DNA of 64,000 nt from Flavobacterium suncheonense GH29-5 = DSM 17707 (GCF_000430025.1 NZ_AUCZ01000014.1:24455-88454); one strand, 5' to 3'; positions 36,001 to 45,420 are shown, counted from the stretch's first letter. Translations and numbers: made by a program. Notes: generated by a model from the letters alone, not told the origin.

Positions 36001-36531
36001 TTATTTAATACTAAATAAGCCTTCCGGTTTGTTTTCTAACGCGTTGAAACGGTCTACACATTCTTTTAAGATTCTTTTTGCTTCGTTCAGATCGCCCCAG
36101 CCTTCAACATCTACTTTTTTGTTTTCCAAATCTTTGTACACCTGGAAGAAGTGCTCGATTTCTTTCACCAAGTGTGGGTTCATATCGCTTAAATCGTTTA
36201 ATTTATTCCAGATTGGGTCGGAAACCGGCACACAGATGATCTTCTCATCCGGCCCTTTATCATCCGCCATGTGGAAAACTCCGATTGGCTTTACTTCAAT
36301 TACACATCCCGGGAAAGTGGGTTTGGTTACCAATACCAATACATCAAGCGGATCTCCGTCCAATGCCAAAGTTTCAGGAATAAACCCATAATCCGCAGGG
36401 TACATCATAGAGGAGAACAACATTCTGTCGAAACGCATTCTTTTTAAATCGAAATCGTATTCGTATTTGTTTCGGCTTCCGCGCGGAATCTCAACCAATA
36501 CATCAAAAGTGGTTACTTTATCAGCTGTCAT
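36001..36531 (-). CDS. ppa: Inorganic pyrophosphatase (soluble, family I)
   Basis: A 176-residue enzyme with IPRGSRNKYEYD (substrate Lys/Glu region), YPADYGFIPETLALDGDPLDVLVL (the metal-binding DxDPxD signature, given in part as DGDPLDV) and KGPDEKIICVP. Hydrolyses PPi to drive biosynthesis. I start at the ATG at 36531 (MTADKVTTFDVLVEIPRG); the promoter element at 36559 excludes the in-frame start at 36570. Neighbour of hppA but closed by its own terminator. Confidence 0.95.
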   Translation of the reverse strand: MTADKVTTFDVLVEIPRGSRNKYEYDFDLKRMRFDRMLFSSMMYPADYGFIPETLALDGDPLDVLVLVTKPTFPGCVIEVKPIGVFHMADDKGPDEKIICVPVSDPIWNKLNDLSDMNPHLVKEIEHFFQVYKDLENKKVDVEGWGDLNEAKRILKECVDRFNALENKPEGLFSIK

Positions 36532-36558
36532 TTTATTTACTTGTTTAATTTGAGGGTG

Positions 36559-36589
36559 CAAAAGTAGCACAAAACAAGCTGATTTACAA
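36559..36589 (-). promoter_or_regulatory. Promoter of ppa (TTG-N20-TACTTTTG)
   Basis: Minus strand TTG (36587-36589), 20-nt spacer, TACTTTTG (36559-36566) followed by C. Confidence 0.55.
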
Positions 36590-36637
36590 GAAACATCGAG
36601 GCTAAAAAAACAAATTCAGCATTAAATTGATACAATC

Positions 36638-37240
36638 TTAATATGGATTCTTGCGTCCTCGTTTCTGGAGGTAATAATGCCAGAGAAAAAATGTGGCTAC
36701 GGAACGGTAAGGCTTCCATTTTTGGGCATATTCCGCCATCGCTTCTTTATCGTGAATATCAAAGAGTTCTTTAATCGTATTCACCACTGCGATATCGCCC
36801 AAAGGAATAATATCGGGAGATTGTAGGCAAAACATCAGATAGACATCGATAGTCCAGTGTCCGATGCCTTTAATTTTTATCAGTTCTTCCCGAACCGCTT
36901 CCGGATCTTTAAAAGCAAGACTTTCCACATCCAGCTGCTTATCTAATATAGCCTGAGAAAGCGCTTTCAAATAGGTTGTTTTCTGTCGGCTTACGCCACA
37001 GGCACGAAACGCTTCATCGGAAAAGCAAACGATGTTATCCGGCAGAAAATCCGGTATCGCGGCTTTGATTTTTAAAAAAGTGGCTTTGGCTGAATCTATC
37101 GATACCTGTTGTTCCAATATCAGCAGGCACAGGGTTTCAAATCCGGAAGGTCTAGTCACAAAAACAGGTTTCCCGAATTGCTCGACAATGTGTTTGAACT
37201 TTTCTTCCTTTTCCAGCAGAAAATCAACCGCTTTATTCAT
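36638..37240 (-). CDS. DNA-3-methyladenine glycosylase II (AlkA-type HhH-GPD)
   Basis: A 200-residue HhH-GPD glycosylase. The helix-hairpin-helix is IKIKGIGHWTIDVYLMF and the catalytic Asp is in IPLGDIAV. It starts at the same position where the DUF5686 gene ends (TAATG overlap). It excises alkylated purines in base excision repair. Shorter than E. coli AlkA (282), lacking its N-terminal domain, which is normal for this subfamily. Confidence 0.9.
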   Translation of the reverse strand: MNKAVDFLLEKEEKFKHIVEQFGKPVFVTRPSGFETLCLLILEQQVSIDSAKATFLKIKAAIPDFLPDNIVCFSDEAFRACGVSRQKTTYLKALSQAILDKQLDVESLAFKDPEAVREELIKIKGIGHWTIDVYLMFCLQSPDIIPLGDIAVVNTIKELFDIHDKEAMAEYAQKWKPYRSVATFFLWHYYLQKRGRKNPY

Positions 37241-39720
37241 TAGAAGTAGAATCCGAAAGAAGCTTTCACCCCGAATTTGTTAGCATCCGGTAAATTCAGG
37301 TAACTGCCACGCCATGCAAAATCGATGCGTAATACCTTGAAAATATTCCCAACTCCCGCATGATATTCCCAATAACCGTCTTCCGGCGCTAAATAGGTTA
37401 AGCCTGAAGCGTTGATGGCTTTGTTTTCATCGGAAACTGTTCCGTATACAGCCTTTACCCCAATGATTTCACGCCAGTTCAGTTTGCGCAACAGCGGAAC
37501 ACGCGAGAACAGCCTTCCGTTAAAATGGTGTTCCAGATGCAGGGAAGCGTATTCATCGGCCACAAATTCGTAATAATTCATCAGGTTGTAGGTATTCTCA
37601 ATCTGGAAATACGACTGGTTCCCTGGGATAACCCCCATCAGCCCCAGCGGCACTTTTCCGAAAATCTTACCGGTTTCAAAAGTTGGGAACAAACGCCCGA
37701 AACCGCCGATTAAAATCGGATGTCGGTAATACAACTGCACCTTCTGATAATCGAAATCGCTGTCCAAAACACCTTTCATTCCCTGGCTGTAGTTTACAAA
37801 AACTCTCGGGAAGTTATAATCCACCAACTGACGTTCCACTCCGTGACCGATAGTTTTGCGTTTCGGCGTGTAATCCACCATGAAATTCACTTCCGATTGT
37901 TTTACCTGACTTTGGATGTTTCCATCTTCGTCAAAATAATCCAGACTGAATTTATCCCAGGCCGATTTTAACGTACGGTAGGTGAATCCTGTTGAGAAAG
38001 TCAGGTTTTTGATCGGTTCCATCTCTGCCGAAAGCATCGACAAATTTATCGAGGTCAGCTTGTCGTTATTCCCGCTGGAAAACAAGGAGTTGGAAGCAAA
38101 ACTTCTTCCCAACACATCGTTGGTCGTGGTTAAACTCACCCCTATTTGCTCGATATCGCGTCGGTTTCCGCCCGATAAAACAAAGCGATTCTTGTTGTTC
38201 AGCAATATTTTTCCGGAAATTCCGTATTTGAACTGGTGGTCGTCAAAACCATAAGCGGTATAGGCCTGAATACGCCATTTGTCGTTCGGCCCAAAATAGG
38301 TTCTTCCGCCCGCGCGCAGACGCAGTCCTTCTACGTTGTTATAGCCGAAGGTGGAGAAAATCGGCCCGTAATCCATCTTCCACTTCGGAATTTCAATGTA
38401 ACCGCTGGCCAAAATGGTGGCAATGTTATAAATCCTTTTAAACTTCGGAATGGTGTTCAGGGTATCGAGTAAGCCGTAAATGCCTTTTTCGTTTTTGTTC
38501 AGGTTTTCGAAACGGTTTTCTTCCCAGAATTCATCGGATTTGCTGTACACTTCCGGATCGAAATTATCGACTTCCTGCTTGTAGAATTTATCGTCTTTAG
38601 GAATATTGAATTTGTGGTTGCGGTACAACGACGTACGCTTTCCGTAAACCCCTTTCGACTTTTCTTTTTTGGACAAACTAAAATCCGACATCATGTGGTC
38701 GCGTTTCAACAGGAAAACCGAATCGTTCAGCACCTCAAATTCCTGCTCGATGTAAATTTCCTTCACCCAGTTAATGTTGGCGCTTTTACTGGCTTCAAGA
38801 TTGATTTTTTTAATAGCAAACGTGGTATCGTTTACCCAAAAATCACCTTTAAACGTTAATTCGTTCTTTCGTCTCGGATAATAGATAATGTTATAGCACC
38901 ATTTGTTGTCGATGAACGCACTGTCTGCCAGCACATAATTGTATACATTGATTCCGGTTCGTGACAACGGACTCACGAAATCTTTATCGAAAAACTTCAG
39001 GTAATTGTTGTAGATGTCGTAGTCTGCATACAAATCCTTGATAAACGTGCTCACGCCGTCACCTTGTCCTAAACCGGAATTTTTACTGGCTGTCACGATT
39101 TCCTTTTTTCGGTTGTTGACATTATCCCCGTATACTTCGCTCAGGTTTTCATTGATGAAAATCGGAAGAAAGGCTTTACCGGTTACGCGTGACGTATCGA
39201 TACGGTCCCAGATGAATTCCATGCCTTTAAAGATTTTATTCGACATGAAAGCGCTGTCGATGGAATTCAGGTCAAACTCAATCTTTTCATACTTGTCATA
39301 TTGGTACTGATTGAACATGTTCAACCCGTTCTTTCGCTTGCGCTCCCAGATTTTGCGAAGGATATCCAGGGCCGGATTGTTCTTTTTAGAGGTTTTCCCG
39401 GTATAAATTTTTACTTCCTGAATCTGGTTGTCCGGAACGATTTTGATTTTTAAATCCAGAGAAACTGCTTGCGTTAAAGTGACCTCTACCGCTTTGTATC
39501 CCACAAAAGAAGCCATCAACACTTTGTATGTTTTGTCGGACTGCAGATAAAAACGACCGTTTTCATCCGATACAATCCCTTCCGTAGAACCTTTGAAATA
39601 CACATTGGCATACCCCATCGGCTGGTTGTTTTCGTCGTACACCACACCACCTACTTTGGTTTGCGCCATTAGGGTTACACTAGAAAACAAAACAACTATT
39701 AGCAGGATAATTTTTCTCAT
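37240..39720 (-). CDS. DUF5686 outer-membrane protein with CarboxypepD_reg-like domain
   Basis: An 826-residue exported protein: signal peptide MRKIILLIVVLFSSVTLMAQ, a CarboxypepD_reg-like beta-sandwich (TKVGGVVYDENNQPMGYANV), then a long region ending in a beta-barrel (DFAWRGSYLNLPDANKFGVK, FGFYF at the C-terminus), the DUF5686 architecture. Role unknown; likely outer-membrane assembly or transport. Translationally coupled to the alkA-type gene by a TAATG overlap, though the two have no obvious joint function. Confidence 0.82.
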   Translation of the reverse strand: MRKIILLIVVLFSSVTLMAQTKVGGVVYDENNQPMGYANVYFKGSTEGIVSDENGRFYLQSDKTYKVLMASFVGYKAVEVTLTQAVSLDLKIKIVPDNQIQEVKIYTGKTSKKNNPALDILRKIWERKRKNGLNMFNQYQYDKYEKIEFDLNSIDSAFMSNKIFKGMEFIWDRIDTSRVTGKAFLPIFINENLSEVYGDNVNNRKKEIVTASKNSGLGQGDGVSTFIKDLYADYDIYNNYLKFFDKDFVSPLSRTGINVYNYVLADSAFIDNKWCYNIIYYPRRKNELTFKGDFWVNDTTFAIKKINLEASKSANINWVKEIYIEQEFEVLNDSVFLLKRDHMMSDFSLSKKEKSKGVYGKRTSLYRNHKFNIPKDDKFYKQEVDNFDPEVYSKSDEFWEENRFENLNKNEKGIYGLLDTLNTIPKFKRIYNIATILASGYIEIPKWKMDYGPIFSTFGYNNVEGLRLRAGGRTYFGPNDKWRIQAYTAYGFDDHQFKYGISGKILLNNKNRFVLSGGNRRDIEQIGVSLTTTNDVLGRSFASNSLFSSGNNDKLTSINLSMLSAEMEPIKNLTFSTGFTYRTLKSAWDKFSLDYFDEDGNIQSQVKQSEVNFMVDYTPKRKTIGHGVERQLVDYNFPRVFVNYSQGMKGVLDSDFDYQKVQLYYRHPILIGGFGRLFPTFETGKIFGKVPLGLMGVIPGNQSYFQIENTYNLMNYYEFVADEYASLHLEHHFNGRLFSRVPLLRKLNWREIIGVKAVYGTVSDENKAINASGLTYLAPEDGYWEYHAGVGNIFKVLRIDFAWRGSYLNLPDANKFGVKASFGFYF

Positions 39721-39728
39721 ATTTTTTC

Positions 39729-39764
39729 AAAAAAAAACTTCACCAGCAATATGCTGATGAAGTT
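39729..39764 (-). terminator. Terminator after pdhB
   Basis: Minus-strand AACTTCATCAGCA-TATT-GCTGGTGAAGTT followed by a run of T, 22 nt past the stop at 39786. Confidence 0.85.
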
Positions 39765-39785
39765 CCAAATATAAAGTATTTTTTC

Positions 39786-40763
39786 TTACTTGTACAGTAC
39801 TTTTTTAACCGCCTTTATCACGTCGTTTGCATTCGGCAACCACTCTTTCAGTAAGGTTGGGGAGTACGGTGCCGGTGTGTCTGCCGTGGTGATTCTTTGC
39901 ACCGGCGCATCCAGATAATCGAAGGCTCTTTCCTGAACCATGTAGGTAATTTCAGAAGCCACCGAAGCAAACGGCCAGGCCTCTTCCAACACTACCAATC
40001 GGTTGGTTTTCTTAACCGAAGTTAAAATCGTTTCGTAATCCATCGGGCGAACGGTTCTCAGGTCGATGATTTCACACGAGATGCCTTCTTTTGCCAATTC
40101 ATCAGCTGCTACATAGGCTTCTTTGATGATTTTTCCGAAAGATACGATGGTTACATCGGTTCCTTCTCTTTTGATATCGGCAACGCCTAGAGGGATTGTA
40201 TATTCGCCTTCCGGCACTTCGCCTTTATCGCCGTACATTTGTTCCGATTCCATGAAGATTACCGGATCGTTGTCACGGATGGCCGATTTCAGCAACCCTT
40301 TAGCATCGTAAGGATTGGACGGCACCACCACTTTTAATCCCGGTGTATTGGCAAACCAGTTTTCGAAAGCCTGCGAGTGCGTGGCAGCCAACTGACCTGC
40401 AGAAGCTGTAGGCCCGCGGAACACCATCGGCATCGGGAACTGTCCGGCCGACATCTGACGCATTTTCGCCGCGTTGTTGATAATCTGGTCGATCCCCACT
40501 AACGAGAAGTTGAAGGTCATGAATTCTACAATCGGACGGCAGCCGTTCATCGCGGAACCTACTGCAATCCCTGCGAAACCAAGCTCTGCGATTGGCGTAT
40601 CGATTACTCTTTTCGGTCCGAATTCGTCCAACATTCCTTTGGATGCTTTGTAGGCACCGTTGTATTCGGCTACTTCTTCCCCCATTAAATATACCGATTC
40701 GTCGCGACGCATTTCTTCGCTCATCGCCTCACAAACCGCTTCTCTAAACTGTATCGTTCTCAT
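39786..40763 (-). CDS. pdhB: Pyruvate dehydrogenase E1 component, beta subunit
   Basis: A 325-residue transketolase-type subunit: TIQFREAVCEAMSEEMRRDE, DTPIAELGFAGIAVGSA (cofactor-binding Glu), FMTFNFS, then the C-terminal domain (EIIDLRTVRPMD, VVLEEAWPF). With the alpha subunit it decarboxylates pyruvate using thiamine diphosphate. The alpha and E2 genes are not adjacent. Branched-chain 2-oxoacid dehydrogenase is the main alternative; the overall sequence favours PDH. Start at 40763 (MRTIQF), the conserved beginning, instead of 40781. Confidence 0.87.
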   Translation of the reverse strand: MRTIQFREAVCEAMSEEMRRDESVYLMGEEVAEYNGAYKASKGMLDEFGPKRVIDTPIAELGFAGIAVGSAMNGCRPIVEFMTFNFSLVGIDQIINNAAKMRQMSAGQFPMPMVFRGPTASAGQLAATHSQAFENWFANTPGLKVVVPSNPYDAKGLLKSAIRDNDPVIFMESEQMYGDKGEVPEGEYTIPLGVADIKREGTDVTIVSFGKIIKEAYVAADELAKEGISCEIIDLRTVRPMDYETILTSVKKTNRLVVLEEAWPFASVASEITYMVQERAFDYLDAPVQRITTADTPAPYSPTLLKEWLPNANDVIKAVKKVLYK

Positions 40764-40795
40764 GTATTTTTCTTTATCCAAAAATTATTGAAAGG

Positions 40796-40803
40796 CAAAA
40801 ATA
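40796..40803 (-). promoter_or_regulatory. Promoter element for pdhB
   Basis: TATTTTTG followed by C on the minus strand, 32 nt before the ATG. Confidence 0.45.
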
Positions 40804-41089
40804 AAAATTTTATATCAGTTACCGCACATATATTATAGTATAACACAAATTATTTAGATTTTCAGATTAATTTCGACAGCTTTCCGACACAAATCCTCAC
40901 TGAAAACCCTCGCCATATTTAATAAAATTCAGGCAACCGTCATTTTTTGACCCTTATTTTATAAAACTTCGAACAAAAACCAGTGTTTGTTGTCAAAATC
41001 ATATTTATTATGCATGCATAGTATATTATTGAAATTAATTCCTTAAATTCGTAGCCCGAAAAGATAATCAACATTATAACTTTATAACA
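40804..41089. other. AT-rich divergent intergenic region between pdhB and etfB
   Basis: Must hold the etfB promoter and the upstream part of the pdhB promoter. A weak TAAATTCG lies near 41044-41051. I see no hairpin of terminator type, no repeat and no small gene. Confidence 0.5.
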
Positions 41090-41836
41090 ATGAAAATATT
41101 AGTTTGCATCAGCCACGTGCCTGATACTACTTCAAAAATTAATTTCATTAACGGTGATACGGAATTCGATACTAATGGGGTTCAGTACGTTATCAACCCT
41201 AATGACGAATTCGGTTTAACCAGAGCCATTTGGTTCAAAGAACAGCAAGGCGCTAACGTAACGGTTGTAAACGTTGGAGGTGCTGATGCAGAAGCTACTT
41301 TAAGAAAAGCTTTAGCCATCGGTGCTGATGAAGCAATCCGTGTAAACGCAAACCCAACTGACGGTTTCTTCGTAGCCAAACAATTAGCCGAAGTAGTAAA
41401 GCAAGGCGCTTATGATTTAGTAATTGCCGGGAAAGAATCCTTAGACTACAACGGCGGAATGGTTCCGGGAATGTTAGCCGCTTTAACCGGTGCTGATTTC
41501 GTAAACTCTTGTATCGGACTGGACATCAACGGTTCCTCAGCGAAAGCGGTTAGAGAAATTGACGGCGGTAAAGAAACCATTTCCGCAAACTTACCATTGG
41601 TAATCGGTGGTCAGAAAGGTTTAGTGGAAGAAAAAGACTTACGCATCCCGAACATGAGAGGCATCATGACGGCAAGAACCAAGGCCTTACAGGTTTTAGA
41701 ACCGGTTGGAGCTGACAACAACACCAAAGCGGTAAAATTCGAGAAACCGGCTCCGAAATCGGCAGTGAAATTGGTTAGCCCGGACAATTTGGACGAATTA
41801 ATCAACTTATTACACAACGAAGCAAAGGTTATCTAA
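41090..41836 (+). CDS. etfB: Electron transfer flavoprotein beta subunit
   Basis: A 248-residue ETF small subunit: KILVCISHVPDTTSKINF start, NPNDEFGLTRAIWFKE, the signature VIAGKESLDYNGGMVPGMLA (about residues 111-130) and LPLVIGGQKGLVEEKDLRIP. With EtfA it carries electrons from acyl-CoA dehydrogenases to the quinone pool. Followed after 42 nt by etfA. Confidence 0.94.
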   Translation: MKILVCISHVPDTTSKINFINGDTEFDTNGVQYVINPNDEFGLTRAIWFKEQQGANVTVVNVGGADAEATLRKALAIGADEAIRVNANPTDGFFVAKQLAEVVKQGAYDLVIAGKESLDYNGGMVPGMLAALTGADFVNSCIGLDINGSSAKAVREIDGGKETISANLPLVIGGQKGLVEEKDLRIPNMRGIMTARTKALQVLEPVGADNNTKAVKFEKPAPKSAVKLVSPDNLDELINLLHNEAKVI

Positions 41837-41837
41837 T

Positions 41838-41878
41838 TACGAAATCTTGAAATCTTTCAATTTTTAAATCTAAAATTT
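41838..41878. repeat. Degenerate 7-nt repeat array between etfB and etfA
   Basis: Reads roughly GAAATCT, TGAAATC, TTTCAAT, TTTTAAA, TCTAAAA. Short inverted pieces (TTGAAA/TTTCAA) allow a small hairpin. Similar in style to the arrays at 8.55 and 51.92 kb. Confidence 0.45.
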
Positions 41879-42847
41879 ATGTCAATTTTAATATACGCGG
41901 AATCCGCAGAAGGAAAATTTAAAAAAGTAGCTTTCGAGTTGGCGTCTTATGCTAAGAAAGTAGCTGAAAAAATGGGAACTACCGTTACTGCCGTTACTGT
42001 AAACGCAGGCGATGTTTCCGGATTGTCAAAATACGGTGTAGACAAAGTATTAAAAGTAACCAACGATAAATTAGGAGCTTTCAACGCTAAAGCTTACGCT
42101 GATGTAATCAAACAGGCTGCGCAGAAAGAAGGAACAAAAGTGGTTATCTTATCTTCCACTACCGATTCATTATATCTGGCTCCGCTTGTGGCCGTAGGTT
42201 TAAATGCAGGTTATGCTTCTAACGTAGTAGCCTTACCGGAAAGCACTGCTCCTTTCACTGTAAAAAGAAACGCTTTCTCTAACAAAGCTTTTAACATTAC
42301 AGAGGTTACTACTGATGTAAAAGTATTGGGAATTGCCAAAAACTCATTCGGATTAATCGAATCCGCCTCCTCTTTAACAGAAGAAGATTTCACACCATCC
42401 TTAAACGATGCAGATTTCTCAGTAAAAGTAGAATCCGTGGAAAAAGTTACCGGAAAAGTAACCATTGCTGATGCGGAAATCGTAGTTTCAGCAGGTCGTG
42501 GATTGAAAGGACCGGAAAACTGGGGCATGATCGAAGAATTAGCCGCTGTTTTAGGCGCTGCAACAGCTTGTTCCAAACCAGTTTCCGATTTAGGCTGGAG
42601 ATCACACAGCGAACACGTGGGACAAACCGGAAAACCGGTTGCCGCTAACCTTTACATCGCCGTTGGTATTTCCGGAGCGATTCAGCACATTGCGGGAATC
42701 AACTCTTCCAAAGTAAAAGTAGCCATCAACACCGATCCGGAAGCACCTTTCTTCAAAGTGGCCGATTACGGAGTTGTAGGAGATGCTTTTCAAGTGGTTC
42801 CGGCCTTAATTGAAAAATTAAAAGCTTTCAAAGCGGCACAACATTAA
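41879..42847 (+). CDS. etfA: Electron transfer flavoprotein alpha subunit
   Basis: A 322-residue ETF large subunit. The FAD-binding C-terminal domain has ADAEIVVSAGRGLKGPENWG, ASKPVSDLGW-like CSKPVSDLGWRSHSEHVGQTG (given in part as SDLGWRSHSEHVGQTG), VGISGAIQHIAGI and AINTDPEAPFFKVADYGVVGD. Partner of the preceding EtfB. Probably terminated by the hairpin at 42875-42930. Confidence 0.95.
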   Translation: MSILIYAESAEGKFKKVAFELASYAKKVAEKMGTTVTAVTVNAGDVSGLSKYGVDKVLKVTNDKLGAFNAKAYADVIKQAAQKEGTKVVILSSTTDSLYLAPLVAVGLNAGYASNVVALPESTAPFTVKRNAFSNKAFNITEVTTDVKVLGIAKNSFGLIESASSLTEEDFTPSLNDADFSVKVESVEKVTGKVTIADAEIVVSAGRGLKGPENWGMIEELAAVLGAATACSKPVSDLGWRSHSEHVGQTGKPVAANLYIAVGISGAIQHIAGINSSKVKVAINTDPEAPFFKVADYGVVGDAFQVVPALIEKLKAFKAAQH

Positions 42848-42874
42848 TATTTTTTACTTAATTTGTGCCTGTAA

Positions 42875-42930
42875 AAAGGCTGTCTGAATTGGAGATAGTT
42901 CGTATCTTTGTTTAGACAGCCTTTGTTTAT
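42875..42930 (+). terminator. Putative etfA terminator hairpin enclosing the next promoter
   Basis: 11-bp perfect stem AAAGGCTGTCT (42875-42885) with AGACAGCCTTT (42914-42924), then GTTTATT. The 28-nt loop contains the -7 element TATCTTTG at 42903-42910. The long loop makes it a less standard terminator. Confidence 0.5.
42903..42910 (+). promoter_or_regulatory. Promoter element for the bifunctional-nuclease-family gene
   Basis: TATCTTTG, 30 nt before the ATG at 42941, inside the loop of an 11-bp hairpin. Confidence 0.5.
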
Positions 42931-42940
42931 TAATACAACT

Positions 42941-43567
42941 ATGAGCTTAGTAAAACTTACGATAAAAGGAATCTCGTACAGCCAAACACAAAACGGTGCT
43001 TACGCTTTGATTCTGAATGAAGTAGACGGAGAACGAAAATTACCTATCGTGATTGGCGCCTTTGAAGCCCAGTCTATTGCCATCGCTTTGGAAAAGGAAA
43101 TCCGTCCGCCAAGACCGTTAACGCACGATTTGTTTAAAAATTTTGCCGACCGTTTTGATATCGTGGTAAAACAGGTAATCATTCACAAATTAGTGGACGG
43201 CGTATTTTTTTCAAGCATCATCTGCGAAAGAGACCGCATCGAAGAAATTATCGATGCGCGGACTTCGGATGCTATTGCTTTGGCGTTACGTTTCAACGCT
43301 CCGATTTTCACCTACAAGAATATTTTAGACAAAGCCGGAATTTATTTAAAAGTGAACCCGGAAGAAAGCAAAAATCCGGAAGAAAGTGACGATCCGCTTA
43401 CCAGTCCGGAAACGTTTGGCTTGGTTGGCGAAGAATCCGTAACCGGAGAAACCTACACCCAATATACGTTAGCCGAATTATACGAATTACTGGAAGTGGC
43501 CGTTCAGAATGAAGATTATGAAAAAGCCGCCAAAATCCGGGATGAAATTTCAAAAAGAGAAAGTTAA
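42941..43567 (+). CDS. Bifunctional nuclease family (DUF151) protein with UVR motif
   Basis: A 208-residue protein. The N-terminal BFN/DUF151 domain reads LPIVIGAFEAQSIAIALE and ARTSDAIALALRFNAPIF. The C-terminal UvrB/UvrC motif is YELLEVAVQNEDYEKAAKIR. Relatives have been reported to act on DNA and RNA, but the family activity is poorly defined. I start at MSLVKLTIKGISYS (42941); a TTG-initiated extension from 42908 would begin inside the promoter element. Confidence 0.85.
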   Translation: MSLVKLTIKGISYSQTQNGAYALILNEVDGERKLPIVIGAFEAQSIAIALEKEIRPPRPLTHDLFKNFADRFDIVVKQVIIHKLVDGVFFSSIICERDRIEEIIDARTSDAIALALRFNAPIFTYKNILDKAGIYLKVNPEESKNPEESDDPLTSPETFGLVGEESVTGETYTQYTLAELYELLEVAVQNEDYEKAAKIRDEISKRES

Positions 43568-43727
43568 TTTGCACTATAAAACGACTAAGCTGTTTCCAAA
43601 AGAAGCAGCTTTTTATTTTGTCAATAACTTTAGGAATAAATCCAAACTGAACACCCGAATTTTAATTGCATAATTTCCTAACTTGCAACAAGAATTCACT
43701 ACCTGTTTTTTTCAAAAATTACACATC

Positions 43728-44552
43728 ATGAAGCAGTATCTCGATTTAGTAAAGCACGTTTTAGACAATGGCAATCAAAAAGGCGACCGCACCGGAACCG
43801 GAACCAAAAGCGTGTTCGGCTACCAGATGCGCTTCGATTTAAGCGAAGGTTTCCCGATGGTGACCACCAAAAAACTGCATTTAAAATCGATTATTTACGA
43901 ACTGCTCTGGTTTTTGAAAGGCGACACCAATATCGGATACTTAAAAGAAAACGGCGTAAGAATCTGGGACGAATGGGCCGATGAAAACGGAGATTTAGGA
44001 CCAGTTTACGGCCATCAATGGAGAAATTGGAACAGTGAAGAAATCGATCAGATAACCGAACTCATTGAAACACTGAAAAGAAACCCGAACAGCCGCCGTA
44101 TGCTGGTTTCCGCCTGGAACCCTTCGGTGTTGCCGGATGACAAAAAATCGTTTGCCGAAAATGTAGCCAACGGAAAAGCAGCTTTGCCTCCATGTCATGC
44201 GTTCTTCCAGTTTTATGTAGCCGACGGGAAATTATCATGTCAGTTGTACCAGAGAAGTGCGGACATTTTCTTAGGCGTTCCGTTCAACATCGCTTCGTAT
44301 GCTTTGTTTACGATGATGATTGCTCAGGTTTGCGATTTGCAGCCAGGCGAATTTATTCACACCTTCGGGGATGCGCACATTTACAACAACCATATCGAAC
44401 AGCTGGAACTGCAATTGACCCGCGAGCCAAGACCGCTTCCGAAAATGATGCTGAATCCGGATGTAAAAAACATTTTCGACTTCAAATTTGAGGATTTTAC
44501 GTTGGTGGATTATGACCCGCATCCGCACATTAAAGGACAGGTTGCCGTATAA
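43728..44552 (+). CDS. thyA: Thymidylate synthase
   Basis: A 274-residue Thy[17 protein letters not shown] (phosphate loop Arg), [16 protein letters not shown], the catalytic Cys in [12 protein letters not shown] (about residue 159), [17 protein letters not shown], and the HIYNNH motif. It methylates dUMP with methylene-THF, producing dihydrofolate, which FolA recycles; folA is two genes downstream. I start at [11 protein letters not shown] (43728) where the family begins; the in-frame codon at 43683 is upstream and unsupported. Confidence 0.96.
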   Translation: MKQYLDLVKHVLDNGNQKGDRTGTGTKSVFGYQMRFDLSEGFPMVTTKKLHLKSIIYELLWFLKGDTNIGYLKENGVRIWDEWADENGDLGPVYGHQWRNWNSEEIDQITELIETLKRNPNSRRMLVSAWNPSVLPDDKKSFAENVANGKAALPPCHAFFQFYVADGKLSCQLYQRSADIFLGVPFNIASYALFTMMIAQVCDLQPGEFIHTFGDAHIYNNHIEQLELQLTREPRPLPKMMLNPDVKNIFDFKFEDFTLVDYDPHPHIKGQVAV

Positions 44553-44596
44553 TCTTAACGTTTTTTCTTATCTTTAATTCCGCAAAAAAGTTTTTT

Positions 44597-44935
44597 ATGG
44601 AAAACAGTCAACACGAATTATACGAATATGCCAGACGTCGTTTGCGTCAGAAAAAGCATTTATACTTCCATTTCGTTTTGTTTTTTGTAGGCAGTATTTT
44701 CATGATCACCGCCAACAAACTCCTGAATGTAAAACCGGAAACCGACTGGTACAAATGGGGCATTGCTGTTTGGGGCTTTGTTTTCGTTCTGCATTTTATC
44801 CGCGTGTTTATTACCGACAGCTTCATGAACAAAAAATGGGAACGCGCCCAGATTGACAAACTGATTTTAAAACAGGAACGCAAACTCGAACAAATCGAAA
44901 AAGACTTCAATCAGAAACACAATTCCACCAATTAA
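44597..44935 (+). CDS. 2TM domain-containing protein
   Basis: A 112-residue protein with two transmembrane helices (HFVLFFVGSIFMITANKLL, about residues 25-43, and IAVWGFVFVLHFIRVFITD) flanked by basic and charged helical ends, the 2TM-domain pattern. The same domain precedes some LytTR regulators in Bacteroidota; alone, its function is unknown. Between thyA and folA, overlapping folA as TAATG, so co-translated. A variant -7 element TATCTTTA lies upstream near 44570. Confidence 0.78.
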   Translation: MENSQHELYEYARRRLRQKKHLYFHFVLFFVGSIFMITANKLLNVKPETDWYKWGIAVWGFVFVLHFIRVFITDSFMNKKWERAQIDKLILKQERKLEQIEKDFNQKHNSTN

Positions 44936-45420
44936 TGTTAACCCTTATAGTTGCTGCGGCAGAAAACAATGCCATCGGAAAAAACAACGGTTTGTTATGG
45001 CATTTACCGGATGATTTTAAGCATTTCAAGCAAACCACTACCGGTCATTATATCATCATGGGACGTAAAACTTTCGAGAGTTTCCCAAAACCGCTTCCCA
45101 ACAGAACCCATGTGATAATTACCCGACAGTCCGACTATAAAGTTCCTGAAAATTGTATTGTTGTGAGCTCTTTACAAAAAGCCCTGAAAAGCTGTCCCGA
45201 AAACGAAGAGGTTTTTATAATTGGCGGTGGTGAAATTTACAAACAAGCCATGCCACTGGCAGACAAAATTGAACTGACCCGTGTTCACACCACTTTAGAT
45301 GCCGATACTTTTTTTCCGGAAATTGGTTCTGCAGACTGGCAACTCGTTAGTGAACAATTCCATCCGAAAGACGAAAAACACGCTTTCAGCTTTACCTTTC
45401 TTACCTATCGGCGTAAATAA
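44935..45420 (+). CDS. folA: Dihydrofolate reductase
   Basis: A 161-residue DHFR: LIVAAAENNAIGKNNGLLWHLPDDFKHFK (motifs NxIGxxxxLPW-like with WHLPDD, Asp as the catalytic acid), IIMGRKTFESFPKPLPNR and VFIIGGGEIYKQAMPLAD. Reduces dihydrofolate made by ThyA. Start codon overlaps the stop of the 2TM gene. Confidence 0.96.
   Translation: MLTLIVAAAENNAIGKNNGLLWHLPDDFKHFKQTTTGHYIIMGRKTFESFPKPLPNRTHVIITRQSDYKVPENCIVVSSLQKALKSCPENEEVFIIGGGEIYKQAMPLADKIELTRVHTTLDADTFFPEIGSADWQLVSEQFHPKDEKHAFSFTFLTYRRK

Noticed and set aside
40804..41089. Possible small RNA or riboswitch between pdhB and etfB
   Set aside because: No consistent stem or known conserved motif could be found by eye; the region is only AT-rich.
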